From Niallia endozanthoxylica (GTDB taxonomy: Bacteria > Bacillota > Bacilli > Bacillales > Cytobacillaceae), in contig NZ_VYKL01000005.1 of NCBI RefSeq assembly GCF_008710145.1, positions 82,157 to 146,156 on the forward strand: a DNA stretch of 64,000 nucleotides, read 5' to 3'. Each line of letters begins with the position of its first letter. The first letter of the stretch is position 1. Positions 1 to 8,267 of the stretch are shown in pieces. The position numbers were made by a program, and so were the translations under genes. Below the pieces are notes generated by a model. That model saw nothing but the letters and a program-made list of their open reading frames with translations, did no database searches and was not told the DNA's origin.

Positions 1-729
1 TCCAATTCCTAATGTATTGGCGTTATCCATGATATATTCTTCTAACTGACGCAGTTCTTCAATTGGGTTCACATCATCATTTGAACGGAAAAGCTGTTCT
101 TTTGCTAAATCATAGCCGCTGGAACGGTCTCCCCCGATACCCACTCCAATAAACCCTGCGCTGCAGCCTTGTCCTTGAGCCTGATATACAGAATGAAGAA
201 TACACTTGCGAATTCCATCTAGGTCACGTCCTGCGCGGCCTAAACCTTCTAACTCACAAGGAAGGCTGTATTGAATGTTTTTATTTTCACAGCCGCCGCC
301 TTTTAAGATTAGGCGAACATCAATATAATCCTTTTCCCATTGATCAAATTTAATAACCGGGACGCCAAGACCAAGATTATTTCCGCTGTTCTTACCTGTT
401 AATGAATCTACAGAGTTAGGACGAAGCTTCCCATTCTTCGTTGCTTCTGCAATGGCATTATAGATTGCCTTTTTCATTTCGATTTGGTTCGCTCCAACAG
501 GAGTTTTAATTTTAAATGTTGGAAGACCTGTATCCTGACAAATCGGTGATATATTATCATCAGCCATTTTAATATTATTCGTAATGGTTCCGAGAGCCAT
601 CGCTGATCTTGTACCGGCATTTTCCTTTTCCTTTGCTGCCTGAATCGCTCGGCGAACATCTTTAGGAAGCTGGGTTGATGTTTCAACAATCAGCTTGTAC
701 ATACTCTCTTGAAATTTTTCAATATTCAT
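1..729 (-). CDS. fumA: Class I (iron-sulfur) fumarate hydratase, C-terminus off the window
   Basis: The reading frame is open from the ATG at 729 to base 1, giving 243 N-terminal residues. The enzyme interconverts fumarate and malate in the cytosolic TCA cycle. Three Cys contexts typical of the [4Fe-4S] class I fumarase/tartrate dehydratase alpha domain are visible: ICQDTG (Cys64), GGGCENKN and GQGCSAGF, together with GGDRSSGYDLAK. A purine-rich Shine-Dalgarno (GGAGAGGAG) lies just upstream of 729. The beta-domain half lies beyond the edge, so I cannot tell whether it is fused, as in one-chain FumA, or separate. L-tartrate dehydratase alpha subunit is the alternative; the one-chain fumarase common in Bacillaceae is more likely. 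Confidence 0.88.
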   Translation of the reverse strand, partial: MNIEKFQESMYKLIVETSTQLPKDVRRAIQAAKEKENAGTRSAMALGTITNNIKMADDNISPICQDTGLPTFKIKTPVGANQIEMKKAIYNAIAEATKNGKLRPNSVDSLTGKNSGNNLGLGVPVIKFDQWEKDYIDVRLILKGGGCENKNIQYSLPCELEGLGRAGRDLDGIRKCILHSVYQAQGQGCSAGFIGVGIGGDRSSGYDLAKEQLFRSNDDVNPIEELRQLEEYIMDNANTLGIG

Positions 730-832
730 GAATGATTTCTCCTCTCTCCTGAAACATAACCTTATTTTTCGATAATTTTGACACCTTTAATTATACTCGT
801 ATACAGTGGATTTAAAAAGAAAAAAGAGTCAA

Positions 833-1030
833 TTAAATATGACTCTTTTCTTCCCGGTTATTAAATTCGCGGCATTTTGATTCAATATCATCAATCATCT
901 CAATTAAACGGTCAATATCATCAATATCGGTTTCCTCTGGATCAATCGCATCTAAAACATCCATAAACATGTTCAGACGCTGCTTTAAAAAGGAAACCTG
1001 CTTATTTTTATCATGTGTCGGACTACCCAA
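833..1030 (-). CDS. SE1561-family small protein
   Basis: The gene encodes a 65-residue acidic protein with the core RLNMFMDVLDAIDPEETDIDDIDRL, typical of the uncharacterised SE1561 family of Bacilli. It has no signal or membrane segment and is predicted helical and cytosolic. The start is TTG at 1030, because AAAGGAG lies about nine bases upstream and no ATG in frame is placed as well. It is a monocistronic gene between fumA and yfkAB, on the fumA strand. Function unknown. Confidence 0.75.
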   Translation of the reverse strand: MGSPTHDKNKQVSFLKQRLNMFMDVLDAIDPEETDIDDIDRLIEMIDDIESKCREFNNREEKSHI

Positions 1031-1286
1031 AAAAACTCGCTCCTTTCACTATCGTATTCATCCTATCGAAAATTTACCTATTAAGCAATACCATGAAGAA
1101 ATAAGTTTCCTGAAAAAACTACTATTATTATTTCCATTCAATATTAATAACACAACTGGATAATTAATTCATGAAATCTCTTTTCCTTCATATGAATCTG
1201 TATTGACACCGTTTCGTTAAAAATGAATAATGACTATGTTGAAAAATGTACCAGAAAAATATAGGAATTTCGGGAAGGAGAAAAAA

Positions 1287-2402
1287 ATGCTCTCTGAAAA
1301 ACAAAAACTAACACCTAAATATGATCCGTGGGAAGCCTACATGGATATAACAGAGCATGGAAAACTGACTCTCTCAAATATCGAGTTTACTACAACAAAC
1401 TTATGCAATATGCGATGTGAGCATTGTGCTGTTGGTTATACACTAAAGGCGAAGGATGATGAAGGTCTTCCTCTAGAACTGTTACTGAGACGGCTTGAGG
1501 AAATCCCACATTTACGTTCGCTGAGTATTACGGGAGGAGAACCGATTCTTTCAAGTAAATCAGTAGCGCAATATGTTGTACCATTATTGAAATATGCTTC
1601 TGACCGAGGTGTGCGTACACAGATTAATTCTAATTTAACCCTTGATATAGAACGTTATGCGCCCATTATCCCTTATTTAGATGTCCTCCATATTTCACAT
1701 AATTGGGGTACGGAGGAGGATTTTATTGAAGGCGGCTTTGCTAGAATGGAGCGTAAACCAACAAAAGAGCAACGAAAACAGATGTTTCATAGAATGATTC
1801 AAAACAGTCGTCTATTAGCAGATAGCGGTGTGATGGTTTCGGCTGAAACGATGTTGAACAAGAGGACACTGCCGCACCTTGAGCATATTCATAACCAAAT
1901 TGTCCATGAAATGAAATGCCAGAGGATTGAAATACATCCGATGTACCCATCTGATTTCGCCTCATCATTAGAAACTCTTAGTTTAGATGAAATTCGCGCC
2001 AGTATTCATCAGCTTTTAGACATCCGTGATAAGGACACCTGGATGCTGTTTGGAACTCTGCCTTTCTATTCCTGCATAGGTAATGAAGAAGATTTACATC
2101 TGCTAAAAAGACTATCTGAGGAAAAAAATGTTACCGTTCGAAACGATCCCGACGGCCGCTCCCGCCTGAATATTAATATTTTCACAGGGGATGTCATTGT
2201 GACCGATTTCGGTGATACTCCGCCGCTTGGCAATATTCAGAACGACCGTCTAGTCGATGTGTTTGACCACTGGCTTAGTACAAAATTAGCCTCATCTCTT
2301 AACTGCCATTGCCCGGAAGTTCGCTGTCTTGGTCCAAATGTGTTAGTGAAAAACAGCTACTATAAAGAATTAGACTTTCAAAACAGAAAATCATTACTCT
2401 AA
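1287..2402 (+). CDS. yfkAB: Radical SAM/CxCxxxxC protein YfkAB
   Basis: Radical SAM protein of 371 residues. The [4Fe-4S]/SAM motif CNMRCEHC is at residues 40-47, and a second cysteine cluster, CHCPEVRC, is near 340-347. This CxCxxxxC tail defines the YfkAB family. SITGGEPILS is the usual glycine-rich SAM-binding strand. Substrate is unknown; the family is known only as a putative Fe-S oxidoreductase. The frame is open from an ATG at 1230, but GGGAAGGAG sits just ahead of the ATG at 1287, so I start there. It is a single continuous frame, unlike early annotations of B. subtilis that split it into yfkA and yfkB. Transcribed alone toward yfkD. Confidence 0.88.
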   Translation: MLSEKQKLTPKYDPWEAYMDITEHGKLTLSNIEFTTTNLCNMRCEHCAVGYTLKAKDDEGLPLELLLRRLEEIPHLRSLSITGGEPILSSKSVAQYVVPLLKYASDRGVRTQINSNLTLDIERYAPIIPYLDVLHISHNWGTEEDFIEGGFARMERKPTKEQRKQMFHRMIQNSRLLADSGVMVSAETMLNKRTLPHLEHIHNQIVHEMKCQRIEIHPMYPSDFASSLETLSLDEIRASIHQLLDIRDKDTWMLFGTLPFYSCIGNEEDLHLLKRLSEEKNVTVRNDPDGRSRLNINIFTGDVIVTDFGDTPPLGNIQNDRLVDVFDHWLSTKLASSLNCHCPEVRCLGPNVLVKNSYYKELDFQNRKSLL

Positions 2403-2410
2403 AAGAATTA

Positions 2411-2470
2411 GTGTCAGGCACCGCATATGGACAAATCATAGCATTTTGTCTTTTGGCGGTGCCTGACACC
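2411..2470. repeat. Dispersed palindrome GGTGCCTGACACC, copy 1
   Basis: The arms GTGTCAGGCACCG and CGGTGCCTGACAC (13 bp perfect) enclose about 33 bases that contain GGACAAA and TTTTGTC as a weaker inner stem. It sits between the convergent yfkAB and yfkD genes and could act as a terminator for both. The same arms recur at 23561, 25740 and 42670. Confidence 0.85.
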
Positions 2471-2486
2471 TTTTAATGACAGCTTT

Positions 2487-3308
2487 TTAACGCGGGTGTT
2501 CGCTAGCCATAAATCCGAATGAAACATGGTCTTGGATTGGAATCCAAGCACTGATTCCTTGTGAAGTGACATTTTTAATCACAATCATTTTCTTGCCGCC
2601 TTTTAACATCAAGTACACTTCACCGTAGGTTACTTTTCCCTTCTCATTTACTGCTGGTGCATACGCATGTAAGTATCCAAGCATTTTCGGCGGAACATTA
2701 TAAATTTGATCCTTTTTCGTCCCCCCTCCAATAATTGTTTCAAATGATAACGGCAGTCCAGACTTTTGCATGGCCTTTATCATCATCATATTTTTCACTT
2801 CCTCCGTATTGGCTACCTTTGCCGTTAAGCCGCCTCGGATAATTTTCTGCGCTTCCTGTACATAATGAATCTGATATGGAGAATTTCCACCACGATTATC
2901 AAAATAGTTTGTATTAATTTTTTGATACTCCCAATTAGGAGCCGTTTCAACAGATTCATAATTTAAAGGCCATTGCCCAAGATACACAATCGCGCGATAG
3001 CCAAGAGCAAAAGGTGTACTGTTCACAGTCGTTTCGTTCAGCATGCGGATAAGATCAGGATTTTCAATTTTTACTTTAGATGATTCAATAAGTTCTTTTG
3101 TCAAATCACTAGGTTCTAATCTCGGCATATCGACATGTGGATTTGGATATGTATTATCTTTTGCGATATTCATAACTGAACTCGGAACCGAAATCGTTTG
3201 TTTAGGAGGCTGTTCTGCTTTCTCCTGCTGCTTTTCCGCTTTAGCAAATGGCAGGAAGGAAAGCATGACAACTAGTCCGATAATCGCATAAATTAGTTTT
3301 TTCTTCAC
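2487..3308 (-). CDS. yfkD: YfkD family secreted protein
   Basis: A 273-residue protein with an N-terminal signal peptide (MKKKLIYAIIGLVVMLSFLPFAKA, cleavage probably after AKA at about residue 24), followed by a Lys/Gln/Pro-rich linker and a soluble domain. It matches the YfkD family of Bacilli, which has no established biochemical role. No lipobox Cys is present, so it is probably released or loosely wall-associated. It keeps the yfkAB-yfkD neighbourhood seen in B. subtilis; the mscS-like yfkC of B. subtilis is absent between them. Confidence 0.82.
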   Translation of the reverse strand: MKKKLIYAIIGLVVMLSFLPFAKAEKQQEKAEQPPKQTISVPSSVMNIAKDNTYPNPHVDMPRLEPSDLTKELIESSKVKIENPDLIRMLNETTVNSTPFALGYRAIVYLGQWPLNYESVETAPNWEYQKINTNYFDNRGGNSPYQIHYVQEAQKIIRGGLTAKVANTEEVKNMMMIKAMQKSGLPLSFETIIGGGTKKDQIYNVPPKMLGYLHAYAPAVNEKGKVTYGEVYLMLKGGKKMIVIKNVTSQGISAWIPIQDHVSFGFMASEHPR

Positions 3309-3691
3309 GCTAAAGAACTCCTTTCAATATTACAGGCTGAATAACACATAGTATATTGTTTTCGGAGTTATACGAGATTATCCATAGGAAGATTATTTTA
3401 GGTCATTTTCTTTATCTAAAGCCTTTCAAATTCTAAATATACCTGTAACCAAACATACATGCAGCATCATATAATATCCAGAAAATTTCTATATTAAATC
3501 ATAAGTCATCTTTCTTTTCTTAAACACCTTGTGTATGGTAAAGTTGAGATAATATAAAAATAATCCTTTTTTGCTGTCACCATCATGGTGGCAGCTTTCG
3601 TGTTTTTTAAGGGTATTGATTGTGATTATTCTTCTCAATTAAGAAGTTTATAGTATGAAAATAGTAAAAAATATAAAAAGGGGGAAATAAA
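3309..3691. other. Intergenic region between yfkD and the metal ATPase
   Basis: AT-rich, 383 bases, with no credible gene. It must hold the divergent promoters of yfkD and the ATPase gene. The only marked structure is the hairpin and T-tract at 3573-3610. I looked for PerR/Fur-type boxes and found none that are convincing. Confidence 0.6.
3573..3610 (+). terminator. Orphan intrinsic-terminator hairpin upstream of the metal ATPase gene
   Basis: The arms GCTGTCACCAT and ATGGTGGCAGC (one mismatch) pair around a single C and are followed by TTTCGTGTTTTTT. No plus-strand gene ends nearby: yfkAB stops 1.1 kb upstream. A weak promoter candidate (TTGTGT, then TAATAT at about 3550) lies just before it, so it may be a leader attenuator for the ATPase gene or the end of a short RNA. 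Confidence 0.5.
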
Positions 3692-5617
3692 ATGGAGACA
3701 AAGGTTCAAGTCTTAGAAAGCAAAGAGATTATTTCACAAGAAAGTCTTTGGGAAAAGGCTAAAATTAATTTGGAATTAATTGCGGCCATTGTATGTGGAT
3801 TATTTATTTTGCTTGGCTGGTTACTAGATCGAAACGAAAGTGGAACACTTTCCATGATATTATATATTGCTGCATTTATCATTGGAGGCTTCGCTAAAGC
3901 AAAGGAAGGAATTGAAGCGACCATTGAGAATAAAGAGCTCAATGTAGAGATGCTGATGATTCTGGCAGCGATTGGATCTGCTATCATTGGCTATTGGACT
4001 GAAGGTGCGATATTAATTTTTATTTTTGCCTTAAGCGGTGCATTAGAGACCTATACAATGAACAAAAGCCACAAAGAAATATCTTCCTTAATGGAGCTTC
4101 AGCCCGAGGAAGCATTACGTGTAACGAACGGAAGGGAAGAGCGAGTAAGTGTTGCTGAACTAAACATAGGCGACCATATTCTCATTAAGCCGGGAGAAAG
4201 AGTCCCTTCCGATGGGAAGATACTGAAGGGTATTACGACAATTGATGAAGCTGCTATCACTGGAGAATCCATTCCAGTTACCAAACAAAGTCAGGATGAT
4301 ATTTTCGCAGGCACTGTGAATTTAAACGGCTCCATTACAGTGGAGATCACCAAGCCTGCCAATGAAACATTATTCCAAAAGATTATAGAGTTAGTCCAAT
4401 CTGCACAAAGTGAAAAATCTCCTTCCCAGCTTTTTATTGAACGCTTTGAAGGGAATTATGTAAAAATTGTACTGGCAACAGTCTTATTAATGATGTTTCT
4501 TCCTCACTTCTTACTAGGTTGGAGCTGGAATGAAACCTTCTACCGTGCAATGGTATTGCTTGTAGTCGCTTCACCGTGCGCACTTGTATCTTCTATTATG
4601 CCTGCGACCTTAGCAGCCATTTCAAATGGAGCCAGACATGGAATTCTTTTTAAAGGCGGAATTCATTTAGAAAATTTAAATCATATTAAGGCAATTGCTT
4701 TTGATAAGACAGGAACATTAACAAAAGGAAAACCTGAAGTAACGGACTTTGTTATCAATAAGGGACTTGATGAAAAAGAAGTGTTGCTTATTGCCGCCTC
4801 AATTGAAAGTCATTCCAATCATCCTCTCGCAAGCGCCATCGTTAAGTATGCGAAGGAAAAACTAACATTAGACCTCCTTCACCCTGACGGCATTGAAGAT
4901 GTACCCGGATGGGGAGTGAAAGCAGTCATTCATAGTGAGGAGTGGAAGATTGGTAAAGCAGGATTTGTTGAAGATGCTACTATTAATCAAGATATGGAGC
5001 AAACGATAAAAAAGCTGGAATCAGAAGGAAAAACGATTGTCTATGTCCAAAAGGGAAATAAGCTGGCTGGGATAATCGCTTTAAAAGATAATGTTCGTGA
5101 AGAAACGAAAAAAGCAATTGACCAATTAAAAGCACAAGGGATTTATACCATCATGTTAACCGGTGACAGTTCAAGCACGGCACAAGCGATTTCCGCTGAA
5201 TGTCATGTAGATGAATACATTGCAGAATGTCTGCCTGAAAATAAAGTAGAGCATGTCAAAAAATTAAAAGAAAAGTATGGAAATGTTGCCATGGTTGGTG
5301 ACGGGATTAATGATGCTCCTGCACTTGCCACAGCTAATGTTGGAATTGCGATGGGCGGCGGAACCGATGTTGCTCTTGAGACGGCGGACATTGTACTGAT
5401 GAAAAATGATTTGCCGCGAATTTCAGAAGCCATTCGCCTTTCACAAAGAATGAACAAAATTGTCAAACAGAATGTCATCTTCTCTATCAGTGTTATCATG
5501 CTGCTCATTTCATCTAACTTTTTACAGGCTGTCAATCTGCCATTGGGTGTCATCGGCCATGAAGGAAGTACCATTCTAGTCATATTAAACGGCTTAAGAT
5601 TATTGCGATTTAAATAG
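3692..5617 (+). CDS. pfeT: P1B4-type heavy-metal efflux ATPase (ZosA/PfeT-like)
   Basis: Membrane P-type ATPase of 641 residues without an N-terminal HMA domain. Motifs in order: TGES (about 190), SPC (294-296) in the ion-channel helix, DKTGT with phosphorylated Asp338, HP locus SNHPLA, GDGINDAPAL hinge and C-terminal HEGST (about 623). SPC plus HEG[GS]T defines the P1B4 group; the characterised Bacillus member PfeT (ZosA/YkvW) exports Fe(II), while others move Co or Zn. The length matches PfeT (about 637). The start follows AAAAAGGGGG. In B. subtilis this gene is not in the yfk cluster, so its position between yfkD and yfkH is a rearrangement. Substrate is inferred from the family only. Confidence 0.85.
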   Translation: METKVQVLESKEIISQESLWEKAKINLELIAAIVCGLFILLGWLLDRNESGTLSMILYIAAFIIGGFAKAKEGIEATIENKELNVEMLMILAAIGSAIIGYWTEGAILIFIFALSGALETYTMNKSHKEISSLMELQPEEALRVTNGREERVSVAELNIGDHILIKPGERVPSDGKILKGITTIDEAAITGESIPVTKQSQDDIFAGTVNLNGSITVEITKPANETLFQKIIELVQSAQSEKSPSQLFIERFEGNYVKIVLATVLLMMFLPHFLLGWSWNETFYRAMVLLVVASPCALVSSIMPATLAAISNGARHGILFKGGIHLENLNHIKAIAFDKTGTLTKGKPEVTDFVINKGLDEKEVLLIAASIESHSNHPLASAIVKYAKEKLTLDLLHPDGIEDVPGWGVKAVIHSEEWKIGKAGFVEDATINQDMEQTIKKLESEGKTIVYVQKGNKLAGIIALKDNVREETKKAIDQLKAQGIYTIMLTGDSSSTAQAISAECHVDEYIAECLPENKVEHVKKLKEKYGNVAMVGDGINDAPALATANVGIAMGGGTDVALETADIVLMKNDLPRISEAIRLSQRMNKIVKQNVIFSISVIMLLISSNFLQAVNLPLGVIGHEGSTILVILNGLRLLRFK

Positions 5618-5687
5618 TAGAGCAGAACATCTATATTCATAATCACCACGTGCCTATGTCTTCCATGGACACTAGAGCATCTAAGTA

Positions 5688-5715
5688 AAAAGGTCTGGAA
5701 AATTCCAGACCTTTT
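5688..5715. terminator. Bidirectional terminator
   Basis: A 13-bp perfect stem (AAAAGGTCTGGAA / TTCCAGACCTTTT) lies between the convergent metal ATPase gene and a small minus-strand gene, with T-runs on both strands. Confidence 0.85.
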
Positions 5716-5718
5716 GTT

Positions 5719-5826
5719 TTAGTGATATCCATTTGAACCGTTAGCTGAGCTGGATGATTTTTTAGTTGATTGATTTTTACTTTTTTGCTGCTTTGTACTG
5801 CCATCTTTTTTTGTATGTTTAGTCAT
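5719..5826 (-). CDS. Small basic Ser/Lys-rich protein, 35 residues
   Basis: The start ATG at 5826 is preceded by TTAGGAGGC at good spacing, and the stop abuts the terminator. The product (MTKHTKKDGSTKQQ..., ending SSANGSNGYH) is very hydrophilic, rich in Lys, Ser and Gln, and has no membrane segment. Its size, composition and setting resemble small spore proteins of Bacilli, but I recognise no named family. A longer in-frame upstream extension would add a hydrophobic stretch and is unlikely because the Shine-Dalgarno lies inside it. Expression in the forespore is a guess. Confidence 0.55.
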   Translation of the reverse strand: MTKHTKKDGSTKQQKSKNQSTKKSSSSANGSNGYH

Positions 5827-5918
5827 GGTTATGCCTCCTAAATGATACTGGGTAATAAGGTTCCCCTGTTCTATTTTTAACAGCAATAGAAGAAATACTA
5901 TAGGGAATTGGAGGAAGT

Positions 5919-6725
5919 TTAACAATCCTTTACACGATTGCTGAAAAAAGCATTTACCTCTCCGCCGATAATAATAATAATTCCCGAAATATAAAACCAT
6001 ACCATTAATACAATAATGGCACCGATACTGCCATAGGTAGCCGAGTAATTGCCAAAATTACTCACATAGTAGGAAAAGGCAAATGAAGTTAAAATCCAGC
6101 CAATGGTAGCAAATGCCGCCCCAGGAATAGCACTTCTGCAAGCAAACTTCTTACTTGGAGCAAGCCAATATAACCCAATAAATATGACAAAAATAATAAT
6201 CGAACTAACCAACCAGCGCAAAGCATTCCAGACAGCAATAAATTGAGCTGACAACTCTAATTGTGCGAAAAGAAACGTACCGATATGTTTCCCAAATACA
6301 GGAAGAATAAGCGCTACCACGATCACCAAAATCATAGCAAAGGTTAAGATGATTGACATAAATCTCGCCCTAAGAAAGGATCGCCCTTCCTTTACTCCAT
6401 ACGCCTTGTTAAATGCCTTGACAATCGCATTGATTCCATTTGATGCAGACCATACTGTTCCAATAATCCCAAATGATAAAAGGGCACCATTTTTTTGTGA
6501 CACTTGATTTAAATTGGATTCTATTAATTCCATCGTCCCGCTAGGAGCAAAGTCACGAAACAGATTAAGCAAATCTTCTTGGGTAACGGGTATGTAAGGA
6601 AATAAGGTCATCAAAAAAATAAGAAGCGGGAATAATGAAAGCAGAAAAAAGTATGATAATTGTGCAGCAATACCAAAAACATCATCGTCCATTAGGTTTC
6701 TATATATATGCTTTACCAATGTCAT
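5919..6725 (-). CDS. yfkH: YihY/virulence factor BrkB family membrane protein (YfkH-like)
   Basis: Integral membrane protein of 268 residues with about six hydrophobic segments and the family signature around AAQLSYFFLLSLFPLLIFL near the N-terminus and GSIGAIIVLMVWFYISG near the C-terminus. The family was once called RNase BN by mistake; its actual function is unknown. I start at the ATG at 6725 because GGAAGGAGGT overlaps the codons of the longer frame that opens at 6752. In B. subtilis yfkH also precedes yfkI/yfkJ-type genes, so the order is conserved. Confidence 0.85.
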   Translation of the reverse strand: MTLVKHIYRNLMDDDVFGIAAQLSYFFLLSLFPLLIFLMTLFPYIPVTQEDLLNLFRDFAPSGTMELIESNLNQVSQKNGALLSFGIIGTVWSASNGINAIVKAFNKAYGVKEGRSFLRARFMSIILTFAMILVIVVALILPVFGKHIGTFLFAQLELSAQFIAVWNALRWLVSSIIIFVIFIGLYWLAPSKKFACRSAIPGAAFATIGWILTSFAFSYYVSNFGNYSATYGSIGAIIVLMVWFYISGIIIIIGGEVNAFFSNRVKDC

Positions 6726-6770
6726 TATTTTTTCATACCTCCTTCCTATCAAAGGGAAAGTTGGATCAGC

Positions 6771-7112
6771 CTATCTTTCCCTTTCCAAATCATTTTCTTT
6801 ATCAACAAACGCCTCTTTCGTATCCATTACTACATCTACAACCTGTGGAGTAATCTCTCTGAGCTCCTCAATTTTTTCAGCAATAAAAGATACCTCTTCC
6901 CCAACCTCTTCAATCGTTGAACGTATTTTACCAGTAGATTCTTTGACATATTCAACTACTTCTCCGGGATGTTTCACATAATGAGATACCTTCCCGGTAA
7001 CTTTATGACAGTTCTCCAACACAGAGTCTCTTGTTGCCCGATCCAATAAACTAATGACTCCGCCAGCAACAGCACCAATGATGACACCTTTCCAAAACTT
7101 AGAGCTGCTCAT
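6771..7112 (-). CDS. YtxH domain-containing protein (YfkI-like)
   Basis: A 113-residue protein with a short N-terminal membrane or amphipathic segment (FWKGVIIGAVAGGVISLLDRATR) followed by a long, highly charged, probably coiled-coil helix. This is the usual YtxH-domain layout, which is linked to general stress proteins in Bacilli; the molecular role is unknown. Its ATG overlaps the stop of the upstream phosphatase gene by 4 bp (ATGA), so the two are translationally coupled. Confidence 0.72.
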   Translation of the reverse strand: MSSSKFWKGVIIGAVAGGVISLLDRATRDSVLENCHKVTGKVSHYVKHPGEVVEYVKESTGKIRSTIEEVGEEVSFIAEKIEELREITPQVVDVVMDTKEAFVDKENDLERER

Positions 7113-7591
7113 TTGATTACTCCTTTTTCCTGTAAGTCTTTCTTTATTTCCATTAAAAGGTTTTCTGTGCCTTCTTTTACAAGTTCATACACTTCCTCAA
7201 AATTACCACTGTAATAAGGATCCGGAACGTCCATCTCTTGTTTATTCACTACAAAATCAAGGAGACGTTTGACCTTGACATTTGAAGGTAAAGTACCTAG
7301 CTTTTTTATGTTCTTGATATTCTCAGAATCCATTCCAATAATATAATCAAAGGTTAAATCAGCACTCGTCATTTGGCGGGCCTTTAATCCTTCATCAGAT
7401 ATTTGATATTTCTTAAGAATTTCTCTTGTACCTTGATGAGGAGGATTGCCGATATGCCAATCTCCTGTTCCAGCAGAGTCAATTTTAATTATATCCGCAA
7501 GCCCCTCCTTTTTAACAAGATCACGGAACAATGCCTCTGCCATTGGTGACCTGCAAATATTCCCCAGACAAACAAATAACACACGTATCAT
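7109..7591 (-). CDS. yfkJ: Low-molecular-weight protein-tyrosine phosphatase
   Basis: A 160-residue LMW-PTP. The catalytic P-loop CLGNICRS is at residues 8-15 (nucleophile Cys8, Arg14), and the general-acid loop DVPDPYYSG is near residue 120. It dephosphorylates phosphotyrosine proteins; B. subtilis YfkJ has this activity in vitro and is tied to ethanol stress resistance. The ATG at 7591 is chosen because AAAGGAGAGGAAAG precedes it; the frame extends eight codons further upstream over that Shine-Dalgarno. First gene of a yfkJ, YtxH-gene, yfkH run on the minus strand. Confidence 0.9.
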   Translation of the reverse strand: MIRVLFVCLGNICRSPMAEALFRDLVKKEGLADIIKIDSAGTGDWHIGNPPHQGTREILKKYQISDEGLKARQMTSADLTFDYIIGMDSENIKNIKKLGTLPSNVKVKRLLDFVVNKQEMDVPDPYYSGNFEEVYELVKEGTENLLMEIKKDLQEKGVIK

Positions 7592-7827
7592 ACTATTCTT
7601 TCCTCTCCTTTCCATTTTTTATTACTCACTACTTTATCATAATTGACATGTTCAAACCTATTTTAGTACCGAATAATCTCTCTTCACCGTTTTAATATTA
7701 TTGACATTTTTATATGAACATGGAAAGATGAAAAGAAAGATTATCCTTGCCGTTGCTCTATTAGCAAACATCAGTACCTATACTTATACAGTATGTATGG
7801 CAAAGATAAAACGAGAGGATGAGTACT

Positions 7828-8052
7828 ATGAACTTAGCAGAAAAGTCAGTTGAAAATGTGGAGTATATGATCGAGAAAATAAAAGAAAAATTAAATGTAC
7901 TAAATTTTGGAGCTATTAAGCCTTCCCATTTTGACGAGAATATGTATGAAGAGCTAAAGGAAATTTATGAATTAGTGATGAAGAAAAACTCCTTTAGTCC
8001 AAATGAAATGCAAGCGATTGTTGAAGAACTTGGCAGTTTAAGAAAGCAATAA
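7828..8052 (+). CDS. yfkK: DUF1128 family protein YfkK
   Basis: A 74-residue, mostly helical cytosolic protein with the DUF1128 pattern ([18 protein letters not shown]...[14 protein letters not shown]). Function unknown. GAGAGG lies about nine bases before the ATG at 7828; an in-frame ATG at 7819 is less well placed. The stop codon is the last base before a dispersed repeat element (8053). It is divergent from yfkJ, as in B. subtilis. Confidence 0.82.
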   Translation: MNLAEKSVENVEYMIEKIKEKLNVLNFGAIKPSHFDENMYEELKEIYELVMKKNSFSPNEMQAIVEELGSLRKQ

Positions 8053-8213
8053 GATAAAGTGAAACTTCCATCAGTGGGGGTTTTCTTCATCCCCCACTGA
8101 TGGTTAGTTGAACCAATCGGACCTTTACGGGCAGTTGATCCCCCACCTATCTTCTTTTCTATACTCAGAATCTTGAGGTGGGGGTCTTACTGCCCGTTAA
8201 GAGTGGGATAAAC
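8053..8213 (+). repeat. Dispersed element with conserved ends, copy 1 (full-length form)
   Basis: It begins directly after the yfkK stop with GATAAAGTG and the block AAACTTCCATCAGTGGGG, and ends with GTTAAGAGTGGGATAAA. Inside are a perfect 13-bp hairpin (CCATCAGTGGGGG / CCCCCACTGATGG) and a longer imperfect hairpin (ACGGGCAGT...ACTGCCCGT enclosing CCCCCACCT / AGGTGGGGG). There are no terminal inverted repeats. Subterminal hairpins without inverted ends are typical of non-autonomous elements of the IS200/IS605 type; that link is inference. Shorter copies lie at 9858 and 55861. Confidence 0.75.
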
Positions 8214-8217
8214 TTTT

Positions 8218-8254
8218 GATTCACCCATGAGGATTCATTCCTCATGGGTGAATC
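8218..8254. terminator. 16-bp perfect hairpin downstream of mapB
   Basis: GATTCACCCATGAGGA pairs with TCCTCATGGGTGAATC around five bases. It ends 13 bases after the mapB stop and probably ends that transcript, though neither side has a long T-run. Confidence 0.6.
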
Positions 8255-8267
8255 CATGATAGGAAGC

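Noticed and set aside
969..1163. Plus-strand frame opposite the SE1561-family gene
   Set aside because: It lies antisense to a recognised conserved gene and has no ribosome site.
3600..3660. PerR or Fur box before the metal ATPase gene
   Set aside because: No 7-1-7 inverted repeat close to TTATAAT-N-ATTATAA was found; the TTCTT...AAGAA arms fit no metal regulator.
7728..7853. 41-codon frame starting MKRKIILAVALLANIS with a hydrophobic N-terminus overlapping yfkK
   Set aside because: The only purine-rich stretch touches its ATG, a TTGACA element places transcription start within it, and it overlaps the start of yfkK in another frame.
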